Assembly: GCF_000422865.1 (NCBI RefSeq)
Contig: NZ_KE383936.1
Coordinates: 408,456-472,455, forward strand
DNA length: 64,000 nt
DNA from: Oceanospirillum maris DSM 6286
GTDB taxonomy: Bacteria > Pseudomonadota > Gammaproteobacteria > Pseudomonadales > Halomonadaceae
Direction: 5' to 3'
Shown here: positions 47,502-55,502 of the stretch, in pieces
Layout of the letters: each line of letters opens with the position of its first letter
Position numbering within the stretch: the first letter of the stretch is position 1
Program-made: the position numbers and the translations under genes
Notes under the pieces: model-generated
What the model saw: only the letters and a program-made list of their open reading frames with translations
What the model was told of the DNA's origin: nothing
Databases searched by the model: none

Positions 47502-49406
47502 TTAACGGGAACGCACGGCCTTAACGTGACGGATAAACTGCTCAAGATTAATTTCCCCCTGAACACGAACGACGGTTTCATCGCTCTGCGTACTATTTTC
47601 TTTGTTGCGATTTATGAGCTTTTGGTTAGTCTCAGCGGGGTAAAAAAGTAAGCTAGGCGGCCCAAAAAGTCCATGTTGCTGTAAAAAAGCCATCTGTTTT
47701 GGTGTGCTGTCTGTGATATCCAATTGAAAAAAAGCAGCCTCTTGAGCCAACGCTTGGGCTTCAGGCTGACGAAACACATCACGTTCCATCACTTTGCAGC
47801 TGGCACACCAGTCTGCATATAGGTCAACGACAACGGGCTGTTTTTTATGACGGGCTTGTTTTATGGCTTGGTGTATTGCCGTAACTGAATTATAACGAGT
47901 GAATAGTGGCTTTACTTCAAATGGTATTGATTGTCCCTGAATTCGTGCAGATGCATGAGAAAAATCTAATGGTTTTAATGGATCATCCTGCCCTGCAAGC
48001 CCCGCTAGCATAAGACAGATGCCGTAGACCATTAATGCAATGGATAATCCTCTTCGAGTTTTACCCCAAGGGCTTAAGGGTTCAAGCTGACCAAAATTGC
48101 CCAGATGAACGGCGTAGGTCATCGCAAGAAGAGACCAGAGTAAAAGAGTGCTATTTCCCGGTATTAAACGGCTGAGCAGGCTGATAGCAACACCTAACAG
48201 CAAAACACCAAAAAAGGCCTTAACATCTAACATCCAGTTGCCTGCACGAGGTAGCCATTGACCACCACCAACCCCGACTAGAATGAGTGGTGCTCCCATG
48301 CCTAGGCTTAGAGCAAACAGCGATGCACCGCCAAAAAATGCATCGCCTGTAGTGCTGATATAAACTAATGCACCAGCTAAAGGGGCAGAAACACAGGGTG
48401 AAACAACTAATGCAGATATCAGCCCCATAAGGGCAACACTGATATATTTACCCCCTCTATGATTCTTTCCCATAAGATTTAAGCGATCGCGAAGAAATGC
48501 GGGAAGTTGCAGTTCATAAAAACCAAACATAGCCAGTGCTAGCGCAACAAAAAGAATAGAAAAAATAACCAGAGCGGCAGGACTTTGTAACGAAGCCTGT
48601 AGATTCATTTGGGCACCAAAATATCCGACCAAAACCCCTGTCAGAGTATAAGCCACTGCCATACCTAGCACATAAGCCGTAGATAAACCTATCCCTCTGC
48701 GTAGCGTTATATTCTCCCTTTGACCTGCGATAATCCCCGCAAGTATCGGAATCATAGGGAGTACGCAGGGGGTTAATGCTAAGCCAAGGCCTAGTATGAA
48801 AAAGGTGAGCACTACCCAATAACCATCAGCCCCGATTAACATGGTGGTAATGGCTCCAGCGTCATCCTCTAGCGTAGGATTGACGGTGGGTGTTAGTTCC
48901 GCTGCAAGGGCTAGTTTAGCAGGGTTAACTTTGAGCATTTTTCGTTGAGGCGGATAGCACAACCCGTTTTCAGAACAACCTTGATAGTTCAACCAAATTT
49001 GATCGGATAACGGCAACACCTTAATCGTTAATTGATGATGAAAGACTTGAACAAGACCAAAATTAGGATCGTCTTTCTCTTCTGGTGTACTCAAAAAAAC
49101 TACGTTGTTAATGGTTTCTTTTTGCTTATTGGTTACGTTAACTCTGTGCTGATAGAGATAATATCCCGGCGCAATCTTCCAATTTATCGTTAACGAACCA
49201 TCGTGGGTCTGTTTGGACTCAAGGCGAAATGCCTGTTCCGGTGATAAAAACGAAGTATCTACCTCACTTTGTCTGTCTAGCTCTGAGCGAGCATGGCTTG
49301 TAGTTGATAATAAGACGAGGACACAGATCAAAAACAGTCGTATTGCCTGCCTTATAGCTTGATTGAACACATGGTTTAGTGGGCGGCTGAAAGTAAGAAA
49401 CGTCAT
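47502..49406 (-). CDS. dsbD: Thiol:disulfide interchange protein DsbD
   Basis: A 634-residue inner-membrane electron carrier from cytoplasmic thioredoxin to periplasmic thiol proteins. It has a signal peptide, an N-terminal alpha domain (cysteine pair within CSENGLCYPPQ), eight membrane segments with the redox Cys in LTPCVLPMIP and VSPCVSAPLAG, and a C-terminal thioredoxin domain with WCASCK. It lies directly upstream of the two-component system genes in the same direction (66-base gap to the regulator) and is divergent from a thioredoxin-like gene. This suggests a shared envelope redox task. Confidence 0.96.
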   Translation of the reverse strand: MTFLTFSRPLNHVFNQAIRQAIRLFLICVLVLLSTTSHARSELDRQSEVDTSFLSPEQAFRLESKQTHDGSLTINWKIAPGYYLYQHRVNVTNKQKETINNVVFLSTPEEKDDPNFGLVQVFHHQLTIKVLPLSDQIWLNYQGCSENGLCYPPQRKMLKVNPAKLALAAELTPTVNPTLEDDAGAITTMLIGADGYWVVLTFFILGLGLALTPCVLPMIPILAGIIAGQRENITLRRGIGLSTAYVLGMAVAYTLTGVLVGYFGAQMNLQASLQSPAALVIFSILFVALALAMFGFYELQLPAFLRDRLNLMGKNHRGGKYISVALMGLISALVVSPCVSAPLAGALVYISTTGDAFFGGASLFALSLGMGAPLILVGVGGGQWLPRAGNWMLDVKAFFGVLLLGVAISLLSRLIPGNSTLLLWSLLAMTYAVHLGNFGQLEPLSPWGKTRRGLSIALMVYGICLMLAGLAGQDDPLKPLDFSHASARIQGQSIPFEVKPLFTRYNSVTAIHQAIKQARHKKQPVVVDLYADWCASCKVMERDVFRQPEAQALAQEAAFFQLDITDSTPKQMAFLQQHGLFGPPSLLFYPAETNQKLINRNKENSTQSDETVVRVQGEINLEQFIRHVKAVRSR

Positions 49407-49559
49407 TAGATCCTCTTAATATCCCTGAGACAGATCAAGCATAAAAACAGATGATTCATACATAAAAAACGAGATAACCCTCGTCGAGCCGAAGGTGGGC
49501 TTACATATGTTTGTATGAGGCATTTGTCACTGAATTTAGTGTTATCTTCTGCCTGTAAT

Positions 49560-49608
49560 CTTAAGAATTTCTTAATTAATAATTTACAACTCTTAAGAAA
49601 TTCTTAAG
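49560..49608. promoter_or_regulatory. Two PmrA-type boxes between dsbD and the TlpA-like gene
   Basis: CTTAAG-AATTT-CTTAAT (49560-49576) and CTTAAG-AAATT-CTTAAG (49592-49608) both match YTTAAK-N5-YTTAAK exactly. Their starts are 32 bases apart, three helical turns, so they face the same side of the DNA. They lie 78 bases before the TlpA-like gene ATG and 154 bases before dsbD. The adjacent response regulator is of the right type. Confidence 0.65.
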
Positions 49609-49685
49609 TTTTCTACGGGACAATTCAGCTAAAACCAAGATGACAAAATTAATCATCGGTTATTGCTATGACAGGGAGTTCCTAT

Positions 49686-50234
49686 ATGTCTTCTTTACTC
49701 AAAAAATCACTGATCAGTGTTGGCCTTGTGCTAACACTTTCTGGTGCCCCGTTAATAACTTATGCCGTGGATATAGAGCCGGCAGATCAAGCTATTTATG
49801 CGCCAATGGCACAGGTGTCGCTACCGGATATAAACGGTGGCTCTGCTACCTTAGCTGATTACAGAGGTCAGGTAGTCTTAGTGGATTTTTGGGCCTCTTG
49901 GTGTGGGCCGTGTCGCCAATCTTTTCCTTGGATGAATCAGTTACAACAGCGATACGGCGCTGAAAGTTCGTACGGGGATAAAGGCTTAAAAGTGGTGGCT
50001 ATTAATTTAGATCAAGATGCAGAACTGGCTCGGGAGTTCTTACAGGATATTCCTGCACAGTTCACGGTACTGCTGGATACTGAGGCTCAATTACCTGAGG
50101 CCTATGGCGTTATAGGAATGCCGTCCAGCTACTTAATTGATCGCAACGGTAAGGTTCGTGCTCAACATATCGGTTTCCACCAAGATCGTTTGGATGGCTA
50201 TGAAGAAACTCTCAAAACCTTGTTAGCTGAGTAG
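49686..50234 (+). CDS. TlpA/ResA-like periplasmic thioredoxin
   Basis: A 182-residue exported thioredoxin-fold protein. A signal peptide covers about residues 1-26 (ends near ITYAVDIEP). The active site is FWASWCGPCRQSF, with a cis-Pro region GMPSSYLIDRNGKVRAQHIG. It resembles the TlpA/AhpC-TSA group that reduces specific envelope thiols, taking electrons from DsbD or CcdA. CAGGGAG 7 bases upstream favours ATG 49686 over 49668. It leads a three-gene unit with DUF4266 and DUF3570 genes. Confidence 0.9.
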   Translation: MSSLLKKSLISVGLVLTLSGAPLITYAVDIEPADQAIYAPMAQVSLPDINGGSATLADYRGQVVLVDFWASWCGPCRQSFPWMNQLQQRYGAESSYGDKGLKVVAINLDQDAELAREFLQDIPAQFTVLLDTEAQLPEAYGVIGMPSSYLIDRNGKVRAQHIGFHQDRLDGYEETLKTLLAE

Positions 50235-50245
50235 GAGTACTAATC

Positions 50246-50467
50246 ATGCAACGAACCATTATTTTATCAACGCTGCTGTTCAGCATGTTACTGGCCGGAT
50301 GCTCAAATCTAGGGGTGAAACCTTGGGAGCGGGATATTTTGGCAAAACAGGAGATGCAGCTAATTTCTGATCCAGTGGAAGCCGGTTTAGACGATCACAT
50401 TTATTTTAGTAAAGAAGCCACCAGTGGTGGACGAGGATTTGGAGGTGGTGGCTGTGGCTGTAATTAA
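50246..50467 (+). CDS. DUF4266 lipoprotein with Gly/Cys-rich C-terminus
   Basis: A 73-residue lipoprotein: signal peptide with lipobox LLAGC (Cys19), then a short mature part of 55 residues. KPWERDILAKQEM is the recognisable family segment. The end is GGRGFGGGGCGCN, with two Cys in a flexible Gly tail. Function is unknown. The two Cys could be the substrate of the TlpA-like protein encoded 11 bases upstream or could bind metal. The DUF3570 gene begins inside its last codons, so the two are made together. Confidence 0.85.
   Translation: MQRTIILSTLLFSMLLAGCSNLGVKPWERDILAKQEMQLISDPVEAGLDDHIYFSKEATSGGRGFGGGGCGCN
50441..50456 (+). promoter_or_regulatory. Ribosome site and GTG start of the DUF3570 gene inside the DUF4266 Gly codons
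   Basis: GGAGGT (50441-50446) encodes Gly-Gly of the DUF4266 tail and is also a perfect Shine-Dalgarno sequence, 7 bases before GTG 50454. The GTG lies 14 bases before the DUF4266 stop codon's last base. This decides the DUF3570 start and shows translational coupling. Confidence 0.65.
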
Positions 50468-51773
50468 AAAAAATAATCGACTAACAGGAATGCTTGCCTC
50501 TGCCGGTTGTGCGCTGCTGTCAGGACTCCCTACCCAAGCTCAGGCCGCAGAGTTAGATCTCTGGGATTTTGATACGGCCACTTTAATTTATGCGGAAGGT
50601 GATGGGCGGGTCAGCGCCTTAGAGCCGGTTATCAGTGCCACTCGTAATTTTGATAGCGAAACGAAGCTAAACCTAAAGCTTGCTATTGATACCTTAACCG
50701 GCGCATCACCTAATGGCGCAACGCCTTCCGATCAGGCTCAGACCTTTGCTCGACCTTCAGGAAAGGGTCGTTACACCATATCCGAGGGCGAGCAGCCACT
50801 GGATGATACCTTCAAAGATGGTCGTGGTGCTTTTTCTGCAACCTGGTCTGCGCCGATTAATCGAGACTGGGCTTACACTGCCGGTGGCTACCTTTCTTCT
50901 GAGCATGACTATCAATCGCTAGGCGCAAACGGTAGCGTTTCTCGATATTTGAATCAGAAGAATACGACCTTAACGTTTGGTATGAATCTTTCCTCAGATA
51001 CCCTGAACCCAGAAGGTGGCTTGCCTGTCGGTCTAAACCGTGTGCCTACGTTTGGTAGTACAGCATTCAGCACCGACTTTGATAACAGCCGTGATGGATC
51101 ATCGGATAATAAACAGGTGGTTGATATTATTCTGGGACTGACTCAGGTCATTGACCGTAAAACCCTAGTGCAATTTAACTACTCCTTAAGCGCCAGCTCT
51201 GGTTATCTGAATGACCCTTACAAGATAGTCTCTGTGATTGATGATGCCAGCGGAGCAAATTATGGTGGTCATTATCAGCTTGCCGGTAATAATCTGTATC
51301 TGTACGAGAAACGACCTGACTCACGCTTGAAGCAAGCATTGTTTTGGCAAGGTAAGCGCCAGCTAAACAACGGTGATATTCTCGACTTGAGCTACCGCTT
51401 TATGTTTGATGATTGGGGGATAAACTCTCATACACTAGACCTGCGTTATCGTTGGAATCTGGGTCAGCATTATTTGGAACCGCAGCTACGCTGGTATAGT
51501 CAAAGTGCAGCGGATTTCTATCAGCGATATGTTACGGCTAGTGAGTATCCCGCATTAGACGACGTGAGTGCTGATTACCGTTTAGGTGATCTAGATACCT
51601 ATACCATTGGCTTAAGGTACGGCTATCATTTAAGGGAAGGTAAAGAACTGTACACTCGTGTGTCTTTCTACCAGGAAACGAATACAGGCCAGTCAGGTAT
51701 TGGTAAGTTAAGCCGTCAGGAGTTATATCCTGATAATACTGCCGTGATGATGACGGTTGGTTATCGCTTTTAA
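50454..51773 (+). CDS. DUF3570 outer-membrane beta-barrel protein
   Basis: A 439-residue exported protein. The signal peptide is cut near AQAAELDLW (about residue 30). The mature part is rich in alternating beta strands and ends in VGYRF, the C-terminal aromatic signature recognised by the Bam machinery. Residues 79-90 read DTLTGASPNGAT; DTLTGAS resembles the ApbE acceptor pattern Dxx(S/T)GA(T/S). The function of DUF3570 is unknown. The gene is coupled to the DUF4266 gene, and an ApbE homologue follows 150 bases later. A role as a flavin-bearing or cofactor-handling barrel is inference. Confidence 0.85.
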   Translation: MAVIKKNNRLTGMLASAGCALLSGLPTQAQAAELDLWDFDTATLIYAEGDGRVSALEPVISATRNFDSETKLNLKLAIDTLTGASPNGATPSDQAQTFARPSGKGRYTISEGEQPLDDTFKDGRGAFSATWSAPINRDWAYTAGGYLSSEHDYQSLGANGSVSRYLNQKNTTLTFGMNLSSDTLNPEGGLPVGLNRVPTFGSTAFSTDFDNSRDGSSDNKQVVDIILGLTQVIDRKTLVQFNYSLSASSGYLNDPYKIVSVIDDASGANYGGHYQLAGNNLYLYEKRPDSRLKQALFWQGKRQLNNGDILDLSYRFMFDDWGINSHTLDLRYRWNLGQHYLEPQLRWYSQSAADFYQRYVTASEYPALDDVSADYRLGDLDTYTIGLRYGYHLREGKELYTRVSFYQETNTGQSGIGKLSRQELYPDNTAVMMTVGYRF

Positions 51774-51868
51774 GGCGAGTGTTTAAGCATGCCTTTCCGC
51801 GTGTTTCTTGCCAAGTTGCCTCTCCGGTCTCATTTTGATGATGATTATAATGGTATAAATAAAAAAAG

Positions 51869-51912
51869 AAGGTTTCTTACACTTTGTTGACTGAAGGGTA
51901 GGAAACCTTTTT
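51869..51912 (+). terminator. Terminator-like hairpin between DUF3570 and apbE-like genes
   Basis: AAGGTTTCTTAC and GTAGGAAACCTT form a 12-bp stem with one G-U pair and a 17-base loop, followed by five T residues. The apbE-like ATG lies 46 bases further on, so expression of that gene needs read-through or its own promoter. Confidence 0.75.
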
Positions 51913-51957
51913 GATTGAATCTTGATTAATTTAGACTTGTCAGCCGAGAGCAATGGA

Positions 51958-53010
51958 ATGAATGAAACCTCTGAGCTATTACCTATCCCACCGCTATCTC
52001 CCCAAACATTAGCTACCAAGCTGTCCGCTAGCCAGCCATCCGCCAAAAAGTCCAAACTAGTGATAAAGCATGGTAAGCATCCTGAGCCTGAAATAGGCTA
52101 TCAGCAGAATTTTTTTCAAGTCTCGTTTTATGCCATGGCAAGTGATTGTGAATTACTGATAGACCTGCCGGAATCCCGTATTGGATTAGCAAAACATCTA
52201 GCAGATATTGCCATTAGAGAAGTTTGGCGAATAGAACAGAAATATAGCCGTTATCTCACTGACAATGTTTTTGCGCAGATGCACAAGTACCCTGGTAGCT
52301 GGCAAAAAATTGATGATGAAACCTATCGGTTATTGGAATTTGCTGATCAAGGTTGGCAGATATCCGATGGTTTATTTGATTTAACGTCGGGTATTTTACG
52401 AAGGGCTTGGACTTTTAATGGTGGCGATCAGTTACCAGAGTCTAAGGATATTGAGGCACTGTTACCGAGTATTGGTTGGTCTAAATTGGATTTTAGACGA
52501 CACGGTCATCAGGCTCAATTATTACTCCCAAAAGGTATGGAGCTTGATTTTGGTGGTATCGCTAAAGAGTATGCCGTCGATAGAGCACTGGGCTTGATGC
52601 TTTCGCATGTTCAGGAAGAAAAAATTGAAACGTCACTGCTGGTTAATTTAGGTGGAGATATGGCCTGCAGCGGCCCAAGAATAAATGGTGATAGTTGGAA
52701 AGTTGCTATTGAGTGCCCTGATATCACTGAAGGGTGTGATAAAAGCTCTCTTGCCTTACTCAGCTTATCCGGTGGTGGTTTGGCTACCTCCGGCGATAGT
52801 CAACGCTATCTATTAAAAGACGGTATACGCTACAGTCATGTTTTAAACCCTCAAACGGGTTGGCCCATTCAAAATACCCCACGCTCCATCACTGTTGCCG
52901 CACCTAGTTGCGCACAAAGTGGCTTAGTTGCCACGCTAGCCTTATTACATGGTAAGGAGGCAGACGTGTTCCTGAAGCAAACGGGCTTAAAATATTGGTT
53001 GGTGGAGTAA
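51958..53010 (+). CDS. ApbE-like FAD:protein FMN transferase, divergent, no signal peptide
   Basis: A 350-residue ApbE-family protein. ApbE moves FMN from FAD onto Thr/Ser of target proteins. Family segments are FDLTSGILRRAW, LDFGGIAKEYAVD, LLVNLGGDMACSG, TSGDSQRYLL and SHVLNPQTGWPI. Oddities: the first 60 residues are Pro/Ser/Lys-rich with no signal peptide or lipobox, and the usual Mg-binding AD-x-LATA reads SGLVATLALL, with Gly for the Asp. Activity and location are therefore uncertain. TTG 51922 is a possible earlier start. It follows the tlpA-DUF4266-DUF3570 unit. Confidence 0.85.
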   Translation: MNETSELLPIPPLSPQTLATKLSASQPSAKKSKLVIKHGKHPEPEIGYQQNFFQVSFYAMASDCELLIDLPESRIGLAKHLADIAIREVWRIEQKYSRYLTDNVFAQMHKYPGSWQKIDDETYRLLEFADQGWQISDGLFDLTSGILRRAWTFNGGDQLPESKDIEALLPSIGWSKLDFRRHGHQAQLLLPKGMELDFGGIAKEYAVDRALGLMLSHVQEEKIETSLLVNLGGDMACSGPRINGDSWKVAIECPDITEGCDKSSLALLSLSGGGLATSGDSQRYLLKDGIRYSHVLNPQTGWPIQNTPRSITVAAPSCAQSGLVATLALLHGKEADVFLKQTGLKYWLVE

Positions 53011-53286
53011 TGCTCACAGTGAATCATTTAAGTTAAGCACTATTTTTTATAAATTCGATATCCGTGCTGTCATTGGGTTGTAATGTGCTAGCCATAAATT
53101 AGAAAACATTGTATTAATATGTAACCAAGTTGGGTTTTCTGCTGGGCTATCGCTTTGATGCGTTTTAATGGAAGGTCTATGAAGGGTGCTGTGGAAAAAT
53201 AATACCTAAGTAAATGTCTTCATGGATGAAGCCTAAATATTAGGTTTATAAATACTGAATTTATAAATATTAGGTTGGTGAGTCTT

Positions 53287-55398
53287 ATGAAAAGCTGGTC
53301 ATTGAAAAGCAAGCTGTTACTTTTTTCTATAGGTATTTTAGTTTTGGCGCTTGGGGGGATGACCTGGGTTGGTACGAGCGCCATGAATCATACGTCAAAA
53401 GAGGTTGTGCATCAGATATCGGTTTCAAGTCAGGATCGGGTTTTTGCTATTCTTGAGCAAGCGTCACAGCGCGTTGCAAGTGACGCAACGAGTTATATGA
53501 ACCGTGCGTTTGATACGCCTGTTGCCATGAATAAAATTGTTAGTGGTACTTTGGATGATGAGAACCTTAAGTTCTCCCGTGAGCAAATACAGCTACTGGC
53601 AGGCCAAGCTTTAATTGCGAATACATTAGTTAGCTCAAGTTATATTCAATTTGAGAAGAATGGCTACGATGGCCGCGATCTTGAAATGATGGGTAGTGGT
53701 GGCCATACGACATCCATTGGTACATTAGAGACCTATTGGGTTCGTGAGGGTTCTAAGATTGTTCACTATGGTACGAGTAATCCCCAAGGAAAGTATTCTA
53801 AGGCTCTTAATGAATTAGGTGATCGGGAATCCGAATGGTATTTATGCAGTTATGAGAGCAGTAAGACCTGTATTGTTGAGCCTTACCTTTACGAGATTGA
53901 GCCGGGCAAAAAAGTTTTAATGACCAGCTTAGTGACGCCATTATTAAAGAACGGACAGTTTGTCGGGGTTGCTGGCTCGGATATTAACTTGCCTGAGTTG
54001 CAAACGTTAATGGAAACGATGGCTGGTGAACTGTTTGATGGTGAAGCTGAACTTCATCTGATTACCGGAAAAGGGCGGATTGTTGCTAGTAGTCAGTTTA
54101 AAAGCCGCCTATCACACCCACTTTCTGATGCGGATCAGGCATTTTCTCAGAATCTGCAAGGCAAGTTTGATACGACGCTTAAGTATCAAGGGCTTCTGGT
54201 CTCAAGTCGTAAAGTGCATATTGATGCGGCCAATACCGATTGGCAGCTTATTATGACCGTACCGGAAAGCGTCGCTTTTGCGGGGGTTAATAAACTAAAA
54301 GAAGGCTTACAAGCAGATGTTCGTAAAACACTGGGCACTCAGCTAACGTTCTCATTAGTTGCGATTGGTATTGGCGCTGCGGTTATTATCCTTTTTGTCG
54401 GCACGATTACACGACCACTGAATCAGATGCGAGATCGAGTCTTTAATTTAAGTAGTGCTGACGGGGATCTAACTCAAACGCTGGATATTGAAAATCATAA
54501 AGAGCTGATTGCAATCAGCCAAGGGATTAACCAGTTTATTGCTAATCTCCGTGAGATGATTTTAGAGTTGCAGAACCAAAGCTTACAGGTTCAAAAGCAA
54601 ACCAATTTATTGAGTGAAGCGACAACCATTACCAGTGAGACCATTGCACGGCAAACATCAGAAACAGACAGTGTTGCCACCGCAATGGAAGAGATGGCCT
54701 CGACCAGTGCTGAAGTGGCTCGATTAGCCGCAACCAGCGCCGAAGGTACTCAGCTTTCAGAAACGATCCTTAGTGGTACACAAGAAAGCTTTGATCACAG
54801 TGTTTCTCAAGTAAGAAATATTGCTGAAGCTTTAGAGAATAACAGTAGACGTATCATGGGTATTTCTGACCGCAGTAATGATATTAACCAAATTGTTGGG
54901 GCGATCTCTGATATTGCAGATCAAACGAATTTGTTGGCCTTAAACGCAGCCATTGAAGCGGCTCGGGCTGGTGAGCACGGTCGAGGCTTTGCGGTTGTTG
55001 CCGATGAAGTCCGCAACCTTGCGGCGAACACCCAGAAATCGACAGAAGAGATTAACGAGCTGGTTAAAAGCTTGCAGAACAACGTGCAGGAAGCGGTGGA
55101 TGAAGTTAACAACAACCGTGAGCGCACCGAGAAAACAACTGAGAGTATTGCTGAAAGTGTCGAAAGTTTGAAAGAGCTGGCCACTCAAGTCAACCTGATT
55201 GGCGATAACACGGTGCAGGTTGCTTCTGCTGCAGAAGAGCAAAGCCAAGTGAATAGTGAGATTAGTCGTAGTATTGTCGGGATTGGTGATACCGCTAAAG
55301 AGCTGAATGATCAAGCGCAAACTATTGACGGTGTACGCCAAGAGCTGACTAAAGTCGTTGGCTTATTGGATGATCAACTCAGTCGCTTAAAGGTGTAG
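53287..55398 (+). CDS. Methyl-accepting chemotaxis protein with a Cache-type sensor
   Basis: A 703-residue chemoreceptor. The first membrane segment is at residues 8-30. A periplasmic sensor of about 320 residues looks like a double Cache domain ([35 protein letters not shown]). The second membrane segment is near 355-375, followed by HAMP and a cytoplasmic signalling domain with the hairpin tip [32 protein letters not shown], seen in parts. Ligands are probably small organic acids or amino acids, which is inference. ATG 53287 is chosen over TTG 53275. It is a single-gene unit with a hairpin behind. Confidence 0.94.
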   Translation: MKSWSLKSKLLLFSIGILVLALGGMTWVGTSAMNHTSKEVVHQISVSSQDRVFAILEQASQRVASDATSYMNRAFDTPVAMNKIVSGTLDDENLKFSREQIQLLAGQALIANTLVSSSYIQFEKNGYDGRDLEMMGSGGHTTSIGTLETYWVREGSKIVHYGTSNPQGKYSKALNELGDRESEWYLCSYESSKTCIVEPYLYEIEPGKKVLMTSLVTPLLKNGQFVGVAGSDINLPELQTLMETMAGELFDGEAELHLITGKGRIVASSQFKSRLSHPLSDADQAFSQNLQGKFDTTLKYQGLLVSSRKVHIDAANTDWQLIMTVPESVAFAGVNKLKEGLQADVRKTLGTQLTFSLVAIGIGAAVIILFVGTITRPLNQMRDRVFNLSSADGDLTQTLDIENHKELIAISQGINQFIANLREMILELQNQSLQVQKQTNLLSEATTITSETIARQTSETDSVATAMEEMASTSAEVARLAATSAEGTQLSETILSGTQESFDHSVSQVRNIAEALENNSRRIMGISDRSNDINQIVGAISDIADQTNLLALNAAIEAARAGEHGRGFAVVADEVRNLAANTQKSTEEINELVKSLQNNVQEAVDEVNNNRERTEKTTESIAESVESLKELATQVNLIGDNTVQVASAAEEQSQVNSEISRSIVGIGDTAKELNDQAQTIDGVRQELTKVVGLLDDQLSRLKV

Positions 55399-55420
55399 CA
55401 AGAAGCTAAAACCGGTAAAC

Positions 55421-55455
55421 ATGCCAACCGGCCCTGTGGGCGGTTGGCATTATTT
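55421..55455 (+). terminator. Hairpin after the chemoreceptor gene
   Basis: ATGCCAACCG and CGGTTGGCAT form a 10-bp stem, extended by CC/GG in the loop, followed by a short T/A tail (TATTTA). It lies between convergent genes and probably acts as a terminator. Confidence 0.6.
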
Positions 55456-55502
55456 ATGCGCGATAATGACCTGAACACGGTCTATTTATCAGCCCAGATA
55501 TA

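Noticed and set aside
54921-55341. Long open frames antisense to the chemoreceptor signalling domain
   Set aside because: They mirror the highly conserved MCP tip in other frames and have no recognisable protein features or ribosome sites.
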